64,000 nucleotides of DNA from NCBI GenBank assembly GCA_016808115.1, contig JAEQBH010000664.1, forward strand, positions 1-64,000, in the 5' to 3' direction. The position numbers were made by a program, and so were the translations under genes. Below are positions 29,981 to 42,022 of this stretch, in pieces (the stretch's first letter is position 1; every line of letters begins with the position of its first letter). The notes beneath the pieces are model-generated. The model did no database searches. It saw nothing but the letters and a program-made list of their open reading frames with translations, and had not been told where the DNA came from. The stretch is from Tetrastigma voinierianum (lineage: Eukaryota; Streptophyta; Magnoliopsida; Vitales; Vitaceae).

Positions 29981-31314
29981 GAAAAATCCAGATTCCCTAA
30001 AGGAGGGTAAAATGGTAATTTCGGTCAAAATCCGGAATTTTTCTAGATCTCGGATGAAAAAACGGACTCCACCATTGGAATTGTCTCGTGAAATCTAGCT
30101 ACCACGTCGAATTTCGTTGGATTCCGAGGTGGTCGGAATTTCACGTTTTTTGAGGCGTCGGGTGTCGGATGACACATGGCAAGGTAAGGGGATGCCAAGT
30201 GGCAGGATTAGAGGGCTGCCATGTGGAGGAGACCAAATGCCAACCATTTGCATGTCCTCATGAGACACAGGCACAAAGAGGGAGATCCATGGCTCACATC
30301 GAGCCACATGTGCGGAATGAGAAAGTCAACTAAACGAGGGGCAAAGACATCATCTTCTCCAATTTCATTTTCTTCTCGTCAGTCGTTTCACGGCAAGGCT
30401 GATATGGGGGTTTTAGAGAGAGAAAGTCCGGCTTCTCTCTAAGATCTACGACGATCGGACCGTCTGGCCGCTTCAAATAAGAAGAGGCAAAGTCGGCTTC
30501 ACACGGGCCGGCGCTACGGCAGTACCATATTTCGGGGAGTTTCAAAATTCGAGAAGGCAGGGTTTTCTCCCACGGTTTTACTTTTTGCTTAAGGGTTGGT
30601 GTAAATGGATAGGATTTGTTGGAGGCCTCGATGGTCGTGGGCTCTTGGCTCCAAAAGATTCGACCGAGCGAAGAAACCCTAGAGGTTCGGACAATTCACC
30701 GACCGCTTCGGGGTGATTTCGTGATGTCGTTATCGCTTAAGTATGAGAAAATAACATGTTTCGTAGGATTTGTGGGCGCTTCCAAGATGGATCACAGACA
30801 GCCTTAGCCCATGTGAGCTAAGTTTATGTTATTATTGTAAAATGAATAACATGATGCATGGAATTAATCATGTTAATATATGCATGAGTGATATATTAGC
30901 ATGTGTTGAATGTTGTGTGCCATTGCATTGCACTTAAAGGAGCAACCCAAGAGGGGGAATCCACTACTGGCATTGCCCACCCCTGGCCGTGGGACTATTT
31001 TTAGGTAAAATCAAGACACACTTGTGGATGGGACGATTCTCGGACCTTAGAGGCGAAGAAACGGCCAAGATGGCCTTATCTTGTATTTTGTAAAATTCTG
31101 GGCAAGAGACCCATTTTTGTATAAATTGTAATTAAATACAATTGTAAATATATTGTAATTAAATAAATTTTTGTATAGAATATACATTTTATGAGTACGA
31201 TGCGTAGGCCCAAGTGGTCATTTTTACACGTGTAAGTGCCTCATGACGTGAGACATGTAGAATTCCGCGGGTTGACGGGTGTGGTCAAATCTGGACACCC
31301 CGATCGGGGCGCCA
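29981..31314 (+). mobile_element. Solo LTR, chromovirus-like family, inside the integrase of copy B
   Basis: Starts GTGAGACCCCGAAAAATCC with the family signature tagatctcggatgaaaaaacgg...gaaatctagctaccacgtcgaatttcg, and ends near acaccccgatcggggcgcca. It splits the integrase frame. Its 3' part (tgttaatatatgcatg, tactggcattgcccaccc, ttttgtaaaattctgggcaagagaccc) aligns with the LTR-type insertion at 46842. About 1.33 kb; no clear target duplication. ORFs within (30095-30807) are not genes. Confidence 0.65.
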
Positions 31315-31339
31315 TGTACCACGTGCCACAATGATAATT

Positions 31340-31640
31340 TCAGATTGACCTTCCAATGGGTAGGGGTCCCAATATGTCTAGCCCCCCATTATTGAAAAGG
31401 CTAGGCTCGTGGATCGACGCCAACGGGCCGACGGAGATAAGAGATCCCGCATGCCCTCGGCGCTTTTGCATTTCAACCGCCCGTCGCTCTTCGAGCATCA
31501 GGGGCCGCAGTACCCTTATCTTAATGTTTTCCCCCGCCAAGGTCCGAGCCCGATGTGGCTGCTGGGCATATGCCCTCGTACGTCCCTCGAGTATGTACTG
31601 GGCGTCTCCTTCCCTACGCACTTAAGAATGGGCGCAGAGG
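31340..31640 (-). pseudogene. Integrase N-terminal part, copy B
   Basis: The minus-strand frame ends LFNNGGLDILGPLPIGRS (31395-31340), matching the core entry W..D..GPLP.G of gypsy integrases. Before it, LASIHEPSLF corresponds to the P..PL..I.SPWPF region. The acidic catalytic D of GLDILGPLP is present; the rest of the core lies beyond the solo LTR and is badly decayed. Confidence 0.65.
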
Positions 31641-31699
31641 TCTCATTTATAAAGGGTCCCCGATGAACGGCGGAATCTCACGACCCGCCCCGAAGCTTG

Positions 31700-33526
31700 G
31701 GGACGCCCTCGGGGTCGCTGGCAATGTACCATCCACTAAGTAATCCCGCATGGGGTCCATCCGTACCGGTTCGTGACATCACAGGGGAGACTTCTCCCGC
31801 TACATGCTTACCGAGGGTTCCGGAAGGTGCTCGAAGGTGCATCACCCCGTTTAGGTTTTGAGAGGTCAAGCGCCAGCTTTTCCAAGGCATAAGCTCTGAA
31901 TTCTCTCCTCGTACATGTTCGAATTCGAACTCGTAGGAACTTCTTAAGCAACTCTCGCACGCTTTTAAGATATAAGATCATCTTCTCTGTACCTCCGCCT
32001 CGTAGGAGTCTCTATCTCGCTTTAATTAACAAATGGGAGCCTCAAGCCACCTCCCACCGACCGGCCTATGCAGAAGCAAGTAGATTAAGTCCAACTATGA
32101 CAACCTCATATTCGACCTCGTTATTAGAGGCTTGGAAGCCGAATATGAGGGCGTCCCGTATCTATCCTGTCCTGAGAGGTCGTGATCAGCTCAGACCGCT
32201 TCCTTAGGGCGCGCCGCCCCGTCGACCTGATAATTTCCAGATGGGAGGTCGTGCCAATTGGTAAATTGTAGATCAGGCCGGAGTGAATTTCATGATGAAC
32301 GCTACCAAGATCCGCCCCTTTACAACCGCCCTGCTCACTCTACTGCCGACCATCAAATTTCAGTATCCCACTTATCACCTGTAGGTTTCGGTTTATGCAA
32401 AGATTTGCTTATCGATATTCTGCCAGTGACTTCGACGCATGAGCCAGCAAGGTCGAAAGCCGGATGTAGCTACCAACGCCGATTAGCTTTTCCATCTGGG
32501 TACTCCGCTTCCCCCGTAGCCTCACTAGCAATAGTGCATCGGTCGTCAGTCTCTATCTCGCTCTCTACAGACGATGCCTGCCAAAGTCCGAAACGGCCGT
32601 AGAGAGAGTGAGAGTTCCTCATTACTAGAACGGGAGCTCGCAGGTTTTGAGGCCGAATGCCTTCTCCGCAAAGCAGGTATCCCACTCGGGAAGGCCTTTT
32701 CAAAACCCGAAAGAAAGGCCGACATTTGTCGATGGCTCCTAGATATGAAGCGCCAACATGAACTATTCTCCCCCGTCGCGTTGAATGTCTTTAATGTCCG
32801 AAGGAGGCAAAGATATCAAGTACGAATTTTATCTTATCCGGGTTTGCCTCTATTCCTCTACCGTTGACTATAAACCTAAGAACTTCCCCCTGAGGGAGAC
32901 TTTGAAAGCGCATTTACCGGGTTTAACTTCATCAGATCTTTTCGTGACCCGGAACACCTCGCTAAATGGGTTGCGCGGAGGTCGGCTTTTTACCAATTTT
33001 ACCAAAGATGCTCGCCTATATACTTCCGCGATGTTCGATTTGTATCCTGAACATCTCTGTCTACCAAATTTTCAGTGGCCTGCATTCTTTAGTCCAAAGG
33101 GCATTACTCGGAGCACAAAGAGGTTCCCCGATCGCGACAAAATAGTCTTCTCTGGTTGCCGGGTCCATACTGATCTGGTTATAGCTAGATAAGCGTCCAT
33201 AAAGCTCAGGAGTTCATGACTGGCCTGCCATACGCCCATATGCAGATCAATCCGGTGGGGAAGCTATCCTTCGCAGCCCCGTTGATGTCTAGTGAAATCA
33301 TGCAAAGCCGCCACTTCAGTCAGTTGCTTTGACGAACAACGTTAGCCAACCATTCAGGTATCCACTCGATCATTTTCGCCGAGGAGCTACCGACCTCTTC
33401 ATTAATCGCCCGTCTTTGTGGCAAAACTCCTTCTCGCTTGATCTGCTTAAAGGAGGATCATGCTCGTACTGGGTGGGTAATCACGCTTCGCCGACCTCCC
33501 GCCCATGTCTTCTTATTTCCAGGAGA
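31700..33526 (-). pseudogene. Reverse transcriptase and RNase H, copy B
   Basis: On the minus strand, from the Athila insertion leftward: weak RT palm remnants (33500-33100), then GKCAFKVSLRGKFLGL (about 32930-32880), the segment right after the YVDD core, with a shift; ALHIQEPSTNVGLSFGF-like connection (32760-32700); GEAEYPDGKANRRW (about 32515-32475), equivalent to the GAE.RYP..EK motif of RNase H; and NNEVEYE.VIVGL (about 32130-32095), the RNase H motif with its catalytic E. I could not read an intact YVDD. Inactive. Confidence 0.65.
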
Positions 33527-33531
33527 ATATC

Positions 33532-34826
33532 TGATTAGTGCTCAAAAAGTGCTTATTTCGAACCCTCATATTTAAGGTTTCAGCACTTTGTGTACTAATC
33601 AATGTAATTAACCCGATTTGTACATTAAGGTCTCGCTATTCTACCGATCGATTTCAGGGCTAATTTTGTAGTTTTCAGAAGAGAACTGTGCCAAAATTAC
33701 CGAAAGTCAATTCCAAACACTAAGAACCCGGGAAGTTGAACTCATCATTGGGTGCATCATCCCGTAAGGAAAGAAGAGGCAAAAGTGAAGAAAACGGAGC
33801 ATTACAGAATGCTTTTCCCGCTGTAATGTTCATCCTGTGAGCACTATTCACCCTCCACCACTGCTCACCTCCCGCAGCTTACGCCGTGACCTTTTGTTGC
33901 ATTTTTGGTTTCTTCCCATTTTATCCCTTGTAATAGCTTTTGGTTTTGGTTTTTTGTAATTTCTTGCTCCGAAAGCACTGTGCTCGCCAAGCTATTGTAA
34001 AATCAATCGATCAATCAATAAATCAATGGAAGCTTCAATGGGCCCCGCCTCTCTTTTCAGTGCCCACTTTCTCTCATTTTCTTTCCATTTTTCCTGGGCA
34101 ACCAAACACCCTTCTCGAGGATGACAACTCGGAGGATGGTCGCTAAAACCCTCACTAAGAGGAGGGCTACCAGCTTTGGAAGTAGGTAAAATTTCGGGTT
34201 CCCCTCGTTTAACGCAAGCAATTATAAGTATTTATGCTTCTATCTTTCAATCTAGGTTTAAATCCTTCAGATGCCCTCATCACTCAAGATTTGGCAATCT
34301 TTTCATCTGCAAGGATGCTTATTGTAGATCCACTCGAGATTCGACTAGCGTTTTCTACGAGTCACTGTAGGTAGATCAGGGGACATGTTTTCACTGTCCG
34401 GGAGCATTTATGCTCAATAAATGCTTTGTTTCAAAAGGAAAAATGTTAGGGTTCAGATTTTAAAAGCCAAATGAAGATCCGGTTCGGGAAATGACTATAG
34501 GTCATCCTCCTAACGCAGAAAAGAACCCGGGAAATTTTCATTTACCTAGACTCAAACCCAATAGCCCAATGCTTCAAGGAGTTCTTTTTCTTATTTTTCT
34601 TCATTTTATTATCAGACTGCAACCATCCAACCCTCATTGTTTTTATAAATTCCAAAATCCAAACTCGAAATCACCATTTCAATCACTACAAACATTTATA
34701 AGAAGAAAACCCATCCCCGAGTTCGACCAGAGCCAATTATAACAAGTAAAGAGTAATATAGCAGTGTGAGGTGGAATTTAGGTTATAAATTTTGTTGATC
34801 CTTACACCTACCGGTGGCAAGAATCA
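33532..34826 (+). mobile_element. 5' LTR of the Athila-type element
   Basis: 1295 bp. It aligns throughout with 40054-41380: tgattagtgctcaaaaagtg, cctctcttttcagtgcccac, ccgaggatgacaactcggagg and ggttcgggaaatgactatagg are shared. Differences are mostly short indels. ORFs at 33940-34742 lie inside the LTR and are not genes. Confidence 0.85.
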
Positions 34827-34828
34827 AA

Positions 34829-34844
34829 TGGCGCCTTGTCGGGA
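34829..34844 (+). other. Primer-binding site (tRNA-Asp type)
   Basis: TGGCGCCTTGTCGGGA two bases after the LTR, close to the TGGCGCCGTTGCCGGGGA used by Athila elements. Confidence 0.75.
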
Positions 34845-35002
34845 TGGTGCCTAAGGAAATTGATGAGAAGTTGAACACCAGGACTACTACAAGATCCGGT
34901 GAATTCTCTTTATTTTTCTGCTTACCGCTTCCCTCTGCAATTTGTCAATTTTGCTTCTCTGTTTATTTATTTTAGTTAACATTACCCCTTTCGGGGTAGA
35001 AT

Positions 35003-35836
35003 TTGCTTGTCTTTTCTTGTTTTGTGTTTTCTCTATTCGTGGGTGCAGAGTACATTTTCCAGCTAGACAGAAATCCAGCAGGGCAAATGATCAAAGTCAA
35101 TTTTCCACAGGAACCTGGACTGAATTTGAATACTGACCAAATGGAAGAGGGAGAGCAATACAGTGAGTATTCAGTGGAGAGAAACCCTAGGGCATACATG
35201 TCAATGAGGGATTACAGAAACCTTCCATGGTAGAATCAGCAACCTGTGGAGAGAAATCCAAACCCATATAGGTCCATGAGGGACTATAGAGACCAATGGA
35301 TGAGTGCACCCTTCTACAATGTTCCCCCAACTTATGCACCTTCTGCTTCTCCATATTATGCCTCAACTCCTCAGCCACCACAACCACCATAGTTGACATC
35401 TTCAATTGAGCAGCACACCGAATCCTGGAGCAAACTAGCGGATAATTTACGAGGAGCAGCAGGCGTTGACTCTAGCCAATCAGAAACTAACACAGTAGAG
35501 AGCTCCTTGAACAAGGAATTGGATGTGTTCCAGAGCGAAATTGATCAGGAATTTGACATCCTGTAGCAATCCATCTCACATCATGAGGAGGAGAATCTGG
35601 AGGAAGAGTGCTTGACTGAAACTATTTTGGGTGAACAAGCTCAACTGCAGCTTCAGGAGGAATTGAAAGAGGAACCAACAGAAGCTCCTAACGAATTGCA
35701 GGATGCCCTAGAATCATGTGTTGTCTATGAGCCATGGAGGAGAGAAGAAGAAATCCTTCCCTTGTTGACTGAGGAAGGCAGTGGAAAGGGGGCAGTGGAA
35801 GAACACCAAGAGCACAATTTACCCCGCCCTCATTGA
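35003..35836 (+). pseudogene. Gag-associated ORF of the Athila-type element, broken
   Basis: Frames at 35003-35233 and 35612-35836, with the stretch between, form one decayed protein. It has two copies of a RNP..SMRDYR motif (RAYMSMRDYRNLPW and PYRSMRDYRDQWMSAP), a Tyr/Pro/Ala-rich tract (PTYAPSASPYYASTPQPPQP), then SSLNKELDVFQSEIDQEFD, probably a coiled coil, and a Glu-rich tail. This is the variable half of an Athila-type gag product. Stops at 35231, 35390 and 35564 interrupt it. Confidence 0.5.
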
Positions 35837-36279
35837 CTCGTATATCTCTGGCCACACTGCAAAGACACTTGAACCTCAAATATCCATCATTAAAGGCCAC
35901 CCAATTTGTGTTTGCCCGCCTCGCAAACTTCAAGAAATTAGTGTCCATCAGACAAACTTTTGCCAATTACATCAAAAACGCTATGTACCACTCACACCGC
36001 ATGGCATAGTGGATGGTTCCTGGGTCGGGTTCGCATGGAGCACTCGGGACCTCGGCATTCTCGCAAGCTCCACTAGCCCAAAGAGCCTCCAAAGGCTCGA
36101 GGAATTGGTTTTGGGGGGCTCAAATTTCCACTTTTGTTTTCATTTTCTTATTTTATTTTATTTTTATTTGATTTCTTTAATTTTTCTTTTAGATTTTCTC
36201 TAATTTAGTTAATCCTTGTTTAGCTTAATTTTCAATTTTCCGCAATTTTCTGTAATTTTTGTGTTTATTTCGTAGGTCC

Positions 36280-36420
36280 GTGTTGAAAATTTCGCAACCT
36301 CATGTATTAAGAAGTCGGTGAATTTCGCAAAGTTGCGAAATTTCTCGCAGCCGCATCGCTTCCTTTGAAATTTTGCAACCTGCGAAATTTCGCAGGTTGC
36401 AAAAATTAGCATCCTACACT
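36280..36420. repeat. GCGAAATTTCGCA palindromic repeats, block 1
   Basis: Repeated gaaatttcgcaggttgcaa-like units, each built round the palindrome GAAATTTC. A related motif recurs at 36538-36600 and in block 2. Confidence 0.7.
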
Positions 36421-36471
36421 GCATGCCTTGTCGTTTGCTTTTAAAAGTCCTACACTGCTTCATAAGCTTCA

Positions 36472-36475
<4 letters not shown>

Positions 36476-36527
<52 letters not shown>
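36476..36527. repeat. (AT)n microsatellite
   Basis: 26 AT dinucleotides inside the Athila-type element; the plus-strand ORF with repeated Tyr-Ile is an artefact. Confidence 0.97.
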
Positions 36528-36530
<3 letters not shown>

Positions 36531-37799
36531 TTACAATGCGAAACGTGAAGGCGAATTTCGCAGTTGCGACTTTCGCAACCCCTCCATTTTTCGCAGCCCG
36601 ATTTTGTTTTGACTATAACGTTTTCATCCGAACTCCGTTTTGGGTATTCTTGGTACCGTTGGAAATATTAGAGAGTGTAGAATCCAAATATAGCCAGAAA
36701 GAACACTTTTGAAATTTTTAAAAAGGCGAAAGTTTCAAAATACTCCAACTGGTCACTTTTTTCCTCTCTTTTCTTCTCCTAACTTGTTTATTTGAAGCCC
36801 AAACAGAGTGAATAAGGTGTCGATGGAAAGCTTGCGAAGTCTCCTATCCAAAAACGAGTACATTTCATCAAGGAGGTAGCACTTCCTTCCTCTAAATTAA
36901 TCCAAGTCTATCGCGGACAATGTGACATTTGGTTGGGGGGAGAGTTAGCGAAGGAAGTGGCATTTATTTATGTTTTTGTTACTATTTTGAGCAATCCCAT
37001 TTTGTTATGTTCAATGGCTTGCTGGTTTTCCTTTTTGTGAAGTTGTTATACTATACAGCTTACTTTTTCAATTCAAAACTTACACCCATTTTTGCACCCA
37101 TTTTTTTGTGTGATTTGCCTAGCTTGTAGTTTGAAAAATTGAAACACTGTCCAATTCTATTGATGACTGGTTGAGTGGATGATCAGTTGAACTCTTGTTG
37201 CTTTCGACCACTTTTCTTCCACCTTTAGCTAACCACACACTGTGCACATCAAAGTCTCTCTTCAATAAGTCAAAACTCGCCTACCTCCTAAACATTATAA
37301 AACCCACCCTAGCTTCATTGACCAATTGCATAGGTTAAGGACCCCCATGAATAGAAGGCCAATGTGTCTTCCAAAAAGAAAAGAAAAGAAAAGGAAAAAG
37401 AAAAGAAAAGGAAAAAGAAGAAAATCGTAACGCTTGCCTTGAAACCCGAGCACAAACGAGGGGTATATGACAAAAGTCTTTGTCATGCCTTAAAACCAAC
37501 TGATTAGCACTTCAAAAGGCAATTTTGAACCCTATTCAGGATAGGTTTTGGGTGCTTTTTGCGCACTAATCATATCAATTAAGCCAACTAATGTGTGCAG
37601 GTCCACTTGGTTCCACTAATGCCATTTCGAGATTGTTTTGGTTAGTTTTGCAGGTTTTTGAGGACTTAAATCACAGTTTAGCTTCAGATTGCGTTGAATG
37701 CAGATTCTCGATGATTTCACCGAAATGAGGCGATGAAATATAAAGATTCAATGAAGAAATGAAGACAAAGTGATGAACAAAGAGTGCAAAGAGAGGATG

Positions 37800-38460
37800 C
37801 GTGCACAGATGCGTAGCAATCTGTGAAATTTTCGCTATGATTGCGAAAATCTCACTGATTGCGGTACTCAAGAACCATACGGTGGCTCCCGCAATCCAGC
37901 TTAAATCGGGAAATTTCATTAGGTTAGCTAAATTTCGCTACCTAGCTTTAAAATCACTGTTTCAGCGTAAATTAACCACTCGCTTATCTCACATAAATTC
38001 TCGCTAGGCTAGCTTAAATTTCGCTATAGATAGCGAAATTACTATTGATAGCTTAAATTTTCCACCCCGCCATTCAGAATTTCGTTGTGCCAGCTTAAAT
38101 TTCGCTAGTTAGCGAGCTGTTACTAGCGAAATTCTCGAAGTATGCTAGCGAAATTTCGTTAGGCTAGCGAAATTTTCGCTATGCTAGCTTAAATTTTCTA
38201 GCTTTATATCTAGCTTAAATTGGGAAATCTCGCGGCTAGCGAAATCGCTTAGCTAGCTTAAAACACGGTGTCGCAGCTTAAATTAACCAATTTCGCTTAT
38301 TCATACTGCTTAGTTACGTAATTTCATAGATAGCGAATTACTCATTGATAGCGAAATTTTCCAATTTCGTCTTTGTAGAATCTCGCTAGTTAGCTTAAAT
38401 TCTCGCGAAGAGCTAAATTTTCGCTATGCTAGCTAAATTCTCCTCCATAGCGAAAAATGG
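37800..38460. repeat. GCTAGCGAAATTTCGCTAG repeats, block 2
   Basis: About 20 irregular copies of gctagcgaaattt / agcttaaatttcgctatg in both orientations, so the tract can fold into many alternative hairpins. Many units read gcttaaat where gcgaaat is expected, possibly a conversion of one base pattern. No ORF is supported here. The flanks 38500-40040 are element interior without a recognisable domain. Confidence 0.7.
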
Positions 38461-40037
38461 TCACTCGTGATTTTGTGTAATTAATGCCAAACGATCGCGC
38501 TTTGGTGTATTAACACTATTCCTTTGTAAGCCAAATATTTTAGGCATTCTGTGCATTTTCACACTTTGGGTGGGACTATATAAACCCCATAATTTTGTAA
38601 CCCTAAGTACTTTGCAAAGAAATTTTTCATTTTATAAAATTCCCGGGCAGCCTTTCTCATTTTAGGTTTCCATTTCGCTTCCTTCTCTCCTCTTTCTTTT
38701 CATTTTCTAGCTGTTAAACACCCCTTTGAGGATGACAACTCAAGGGATGCTTGGCTAAGCCTCATAGCTTTGAAGAGGAGGGTGGCTAGCTTGGTTTTGG
38801 GGTTGTTGCAGGTTGTCCTCATGCTTTAAATGATACAGGTACTGCATTTATGGTTCCATACCTTCCAAACTAGGGTTTAATGCCATTTAATGTTGTCTTG
38901 GTCAATACTGCCATGTTTAGGTTCAAGGCATGTTAATGCTAGATGCACCGATATCCTTTAGGATGCCATTTACTTGAGCCACCGAAATGAGGTCAATGAT
39001 AGGGTTTTAAACCGAATTAGACTCAATGCTTAGTGATTGCTCGACTCAAATAGAGTGGTTCTGTAAGGTTAGTTTTATAGTTAAACAAAGATCTCTAGCT
39101 TTTGGCTTTGACTATATGTCACTTGCCATAATACGAGGAAATAACCCGAGGACACTTCAATAGCCCCATGTTATCAAGATAGTGACCCAAGCCTTCAAGG
39201 TTACCGTTTTACACTTCACTTTAACCATTTCAAATTACCGCTGAACATACAACCTCCCCTGTTTTTAACCAAATCCAAAATCCAAAACTAAAGCCTCACC
39301 AATTTTCAAACACTAATGCAAATCATCTGTGGGATGAAACCCATCCCCGTGTTCGACCTTAGACCGCTTATATCGGGCAGCTTGACTACTGCAAGGGAGG
39401 AACATAGGAAACAAATTTTGTTGGACTCGGGCCACCCTACTCGACACGAATCACCAATCAGCCGGGAGCCACCGACTTAGTGCTCGCTACATGGGTGGAT
39501 GGGTGGAGTTAAAGTTGTAGGTGCTGGAGTTTAGAAATCATTCTGAGTCCGGGTGAGACTCAAGAGTTAGTGGTCGAAAGATCCTATGACTCGTGCCCTA
39601 AGCCTTAATCGTCGGGAGTCAATGGCAGACCGTTACATGGACTCAGAGGTCGCATTCCTTAGGGCATTGCACCCCTACAACACAAAAAGAGTTATGGAAT
39701 AAGAGTGGGTCCTGATCTATTTAGGTTGGTTAGTGTCCTGGCGTAGGTAGTGTTTGGTTTGGGAGAGGCCATAGCTTATTGTTAAGAACTGAACAAACAA
39801 ACACTTAGGTTTTGGTGGAAATCTCTGGTTGATTCACCAAGAAGGAGGCTCTTTTGATACTCAATTTTGTATGGCATTCATTCTCTCGAGATAGTTATTG
39901 GGCAAGGGTTTCAGTGATTCTCATTGAGGGTTAGGCATTACTCATTCACAACCTTTTTGAAATACCATTTTGTGAACATCATTTTGTTATCGTTATGTTC
40001 TTTCTTTCTTTCTTTCATTGCTAAGGGACTAGCAATG

Positions 40038-40053
40038 TGTAGGTTGGGGGGTG
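40038..40053 (+). other. Polypurine tract of the Athila-type element
   Basis: gtgtaggttggggggtg lies immediately before the TGATTAG start of the 3' LTR, where plus-strand priming occurs. Confidence 0.65.
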
Positions 40054-41380
40054 TGATTAGTGCTCAAAAAGTGCTATTTTGAACCCTATTTATTTAAGGT
40101 TTTGAGCACTTTTTGTGTACTAATTAGCGTAATTAACCCGATTTGCACATTAAGGTCCCTGCTATTCTACTGATCGCATTTTGTGGCTAATTTTACAGTT
40201 TTTGCAAGATAATCAGGCCAAAATTATCGAGTCATCCAAACACGAAGAACCCGAGTTGAACTCTAATGCTGTGTATCGATCCCGTAAGGAAAGAAGAGCA
40301 AAAAGTGAAGAAAGGTCGGAGATTGCAGAATGCTTTTCCTGGCCAGACCGTTTCATCCTCAGAAGACTATTCACCCTCCAACCACTGCTCACCTTTCCGC
40401 AGCTTGACGCGTGGATACTTTGTTGCATTTTGGTTTCTTACCATTTTATCCCTTGTAATAGCTTTTGGTTTTGGTTTTTTTTTTGTAATTTTCCTTCCTT
40501 TGAGCACTATATAAGCTCAGTCAAGCTATTGTAAAATCAATCGATTAATCAATAAAATTGACGGGAAGCTTTCAGCGCTCCCACCTCTTTCTTTTATGCT
40601 CCAGTTTCTCTAATTTTCTTTCCATTTTCTGGGCAACCAAACACCCTCCGAGGATGACAACTCGGAGGATGGTTGGCTAAAACCCCTTCGTCTTTGAAGA
40701 GGAGGGCTACTAGGCTTTGGAAGTGAGGTAAAATTTCAGTTCCCCTGTTTTTAACGCAAGCAGTTATAAGCATGTATGTTTCTATCTTTCAATCTAGGTT
40801 TAAATCCTTCGAGATGCCTTGATTGGACCGCATTTGGCAATCTTTTGGTTCGCTGGATGGTTATTGCTAGATCCACCGAGATTCTGTTAGTTGTCTTCTA
40901 TGAGTCACTGTAGGGTAGATCAGGGGACATGTTTTCACCAATCGGAGCATGCATGCCACAAATGCTTTGTTTCAAAAGGAAAAATGTGTTAGGTTCAGGA
41001 TTTTAAAAGCCAAATGAAGATCCGGTTCGGGAAATGACTATAGGTCATCCTCCTCAAAGCGAGGAAAAGGACCCGGGAACCTTTCATTTACCTTCGGACC
41101 TCAAACTCAGTAGCCCAATGCTTCAAGGAGTTCTTTTTCTTATTTTTCTTCATTTTATTATCAGCCTGCAACCATCCAACCTCACTGCTTATAAATTCCA
41201 AAAATCCAAACTGAAAATTCACCATTTGAATTACTGCAAATCATTTTGTACTGAAGAAAACCCATCCCTGCCTCACCCTAGAGCCACTATACTCCAAAAA
41301 AGAGTAATGCATAAAGAAGAGCGGAATTCTTAAAGTTATAAAATTTTGTTGATTCCAGACACCTACCGTGGCATGAATCA
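40054..41380 (+). mobile_element. 3' LTR of the Athila-type element
   Basis: 1327 bp, ends GGCATGAATCA. It is followed by atacc, the partner of atatc at 33527-33531. ORFs at 40181-40534 and 41034-41333 lie within the LTR. Confidence 0.85.
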
Positions 41381-41600
41381 ATACCTCCATGTTCTGCTCT
41401 AGAAAATGGATGAGATGGCTTCTGATGCCTTCCGCTAGTTTAGACCCTATGTAGACGAGGTGTTCCGGGCCGGGTCGCTGCCGCATGCTCTAATCTTCAA
41501 GGCTCTTAGTCGGGTGGTTACCTCTGCCTCGCATGTCAAGCTCGCCCATGTAGATTTTATTTAATCGTGTTTTGGCTTCATTGATGTCGACAACATTCCC
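41381..41600 (-). pseudogene. Protease-RT linker of copy B
   Basis: The minus-strand frame reads VYIGSKLAEGIRSHLIHFLE QNMEV (41460-41390), the segment I..G..L....R..L..FL..N.DVFAW that precedes RT in Tat elements, and breaks exactly at the Athila insertion. RT resumes at 33531. Confidence 0.7.
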
Positions 41601-41602
41601 CG

Positions 41603-42022
41603 CTATACGCCGTTTCTCGGACCATTGCTACTCCACGCGCTGGGAAATTTGATGACCATGTGATAAGCGGAGGGAACGACCCTTATGGCATTGAGAGAGG
41701 GCCTACCTAGTAACATGTTGTAGGCCGATGGGGCTTCTACTATGAGAAATCTCACCGTTGTTGTAGCCTGGCATGGGGGTCTCCCCAAATTGAGTAATTT
41801 AGCCATACCGACCCTGTGGGCAAGACTCTTCTTGAGAACCCACGCAGTAAAAGGCCAGATCGGCTCTAGCTTCTCCCTTCCAATGCCCATTTTTTCGAAA
41901 GTTGATGCGAAGATGATGTCGACCGAGCTTCCGTTGTCGACAAGGACCCTGTGGATCGTTTTATTGGCTACTATGGCTTTTATCACAAGTGGGTCGTCAT
42001 GGGAAGTTACAAATTCTTCCAC
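41603..42022 (-). pseudogene. Aspartic protease of Tat copy B
   Basis: 139 codons in one frame. The catalytic motif is VLVDNGSSVDIIF (the usual L-V-D-S/N-G-S-S-A/V-D-I form in this lineage), preceded by DDPLVIKAIVANKTIHR, and followed by the second conserved loop SAYNMLLGRPSLNAIRVVPS and YHMVIKFPS. Length and motifs fit a full retropepsin that would free gag, RT and integrase. Only the region between the motifs is a little disturbed. This is the best evidence for the Tat assignment. Confidence 0.8.

Larger units (their letters stand above)
33532..41380 (+). mobile_element. Athila-type LTR element without recognisable pol
   Basis: Two long LTRs (33532-34826, 40054-41380) with the inverted ends TGATT/AATCA, a primer-binding site TGGCGCCTTGTCGGGA right after the first (Athila elements use TGGCGCCGTTGCC-type sites), and a polypurine tract before the second. 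Flanks are ATATC and ATACC, a 5-bp duplication with one mismatch. The 5.2-kb interior has a gag-associated Pro/Gln-rich and acidic stretch but no RT or integrase that I can find, so it was probably mobilised in trans. It sits in the protease-RT linker of Tat copy B. Confidence 0.8.

Noticed and set aside
36428..36712. ORF with (YI)n
   Set aside because: Translation of an (AT)n microsatellite, as is the one at 61861-62115.
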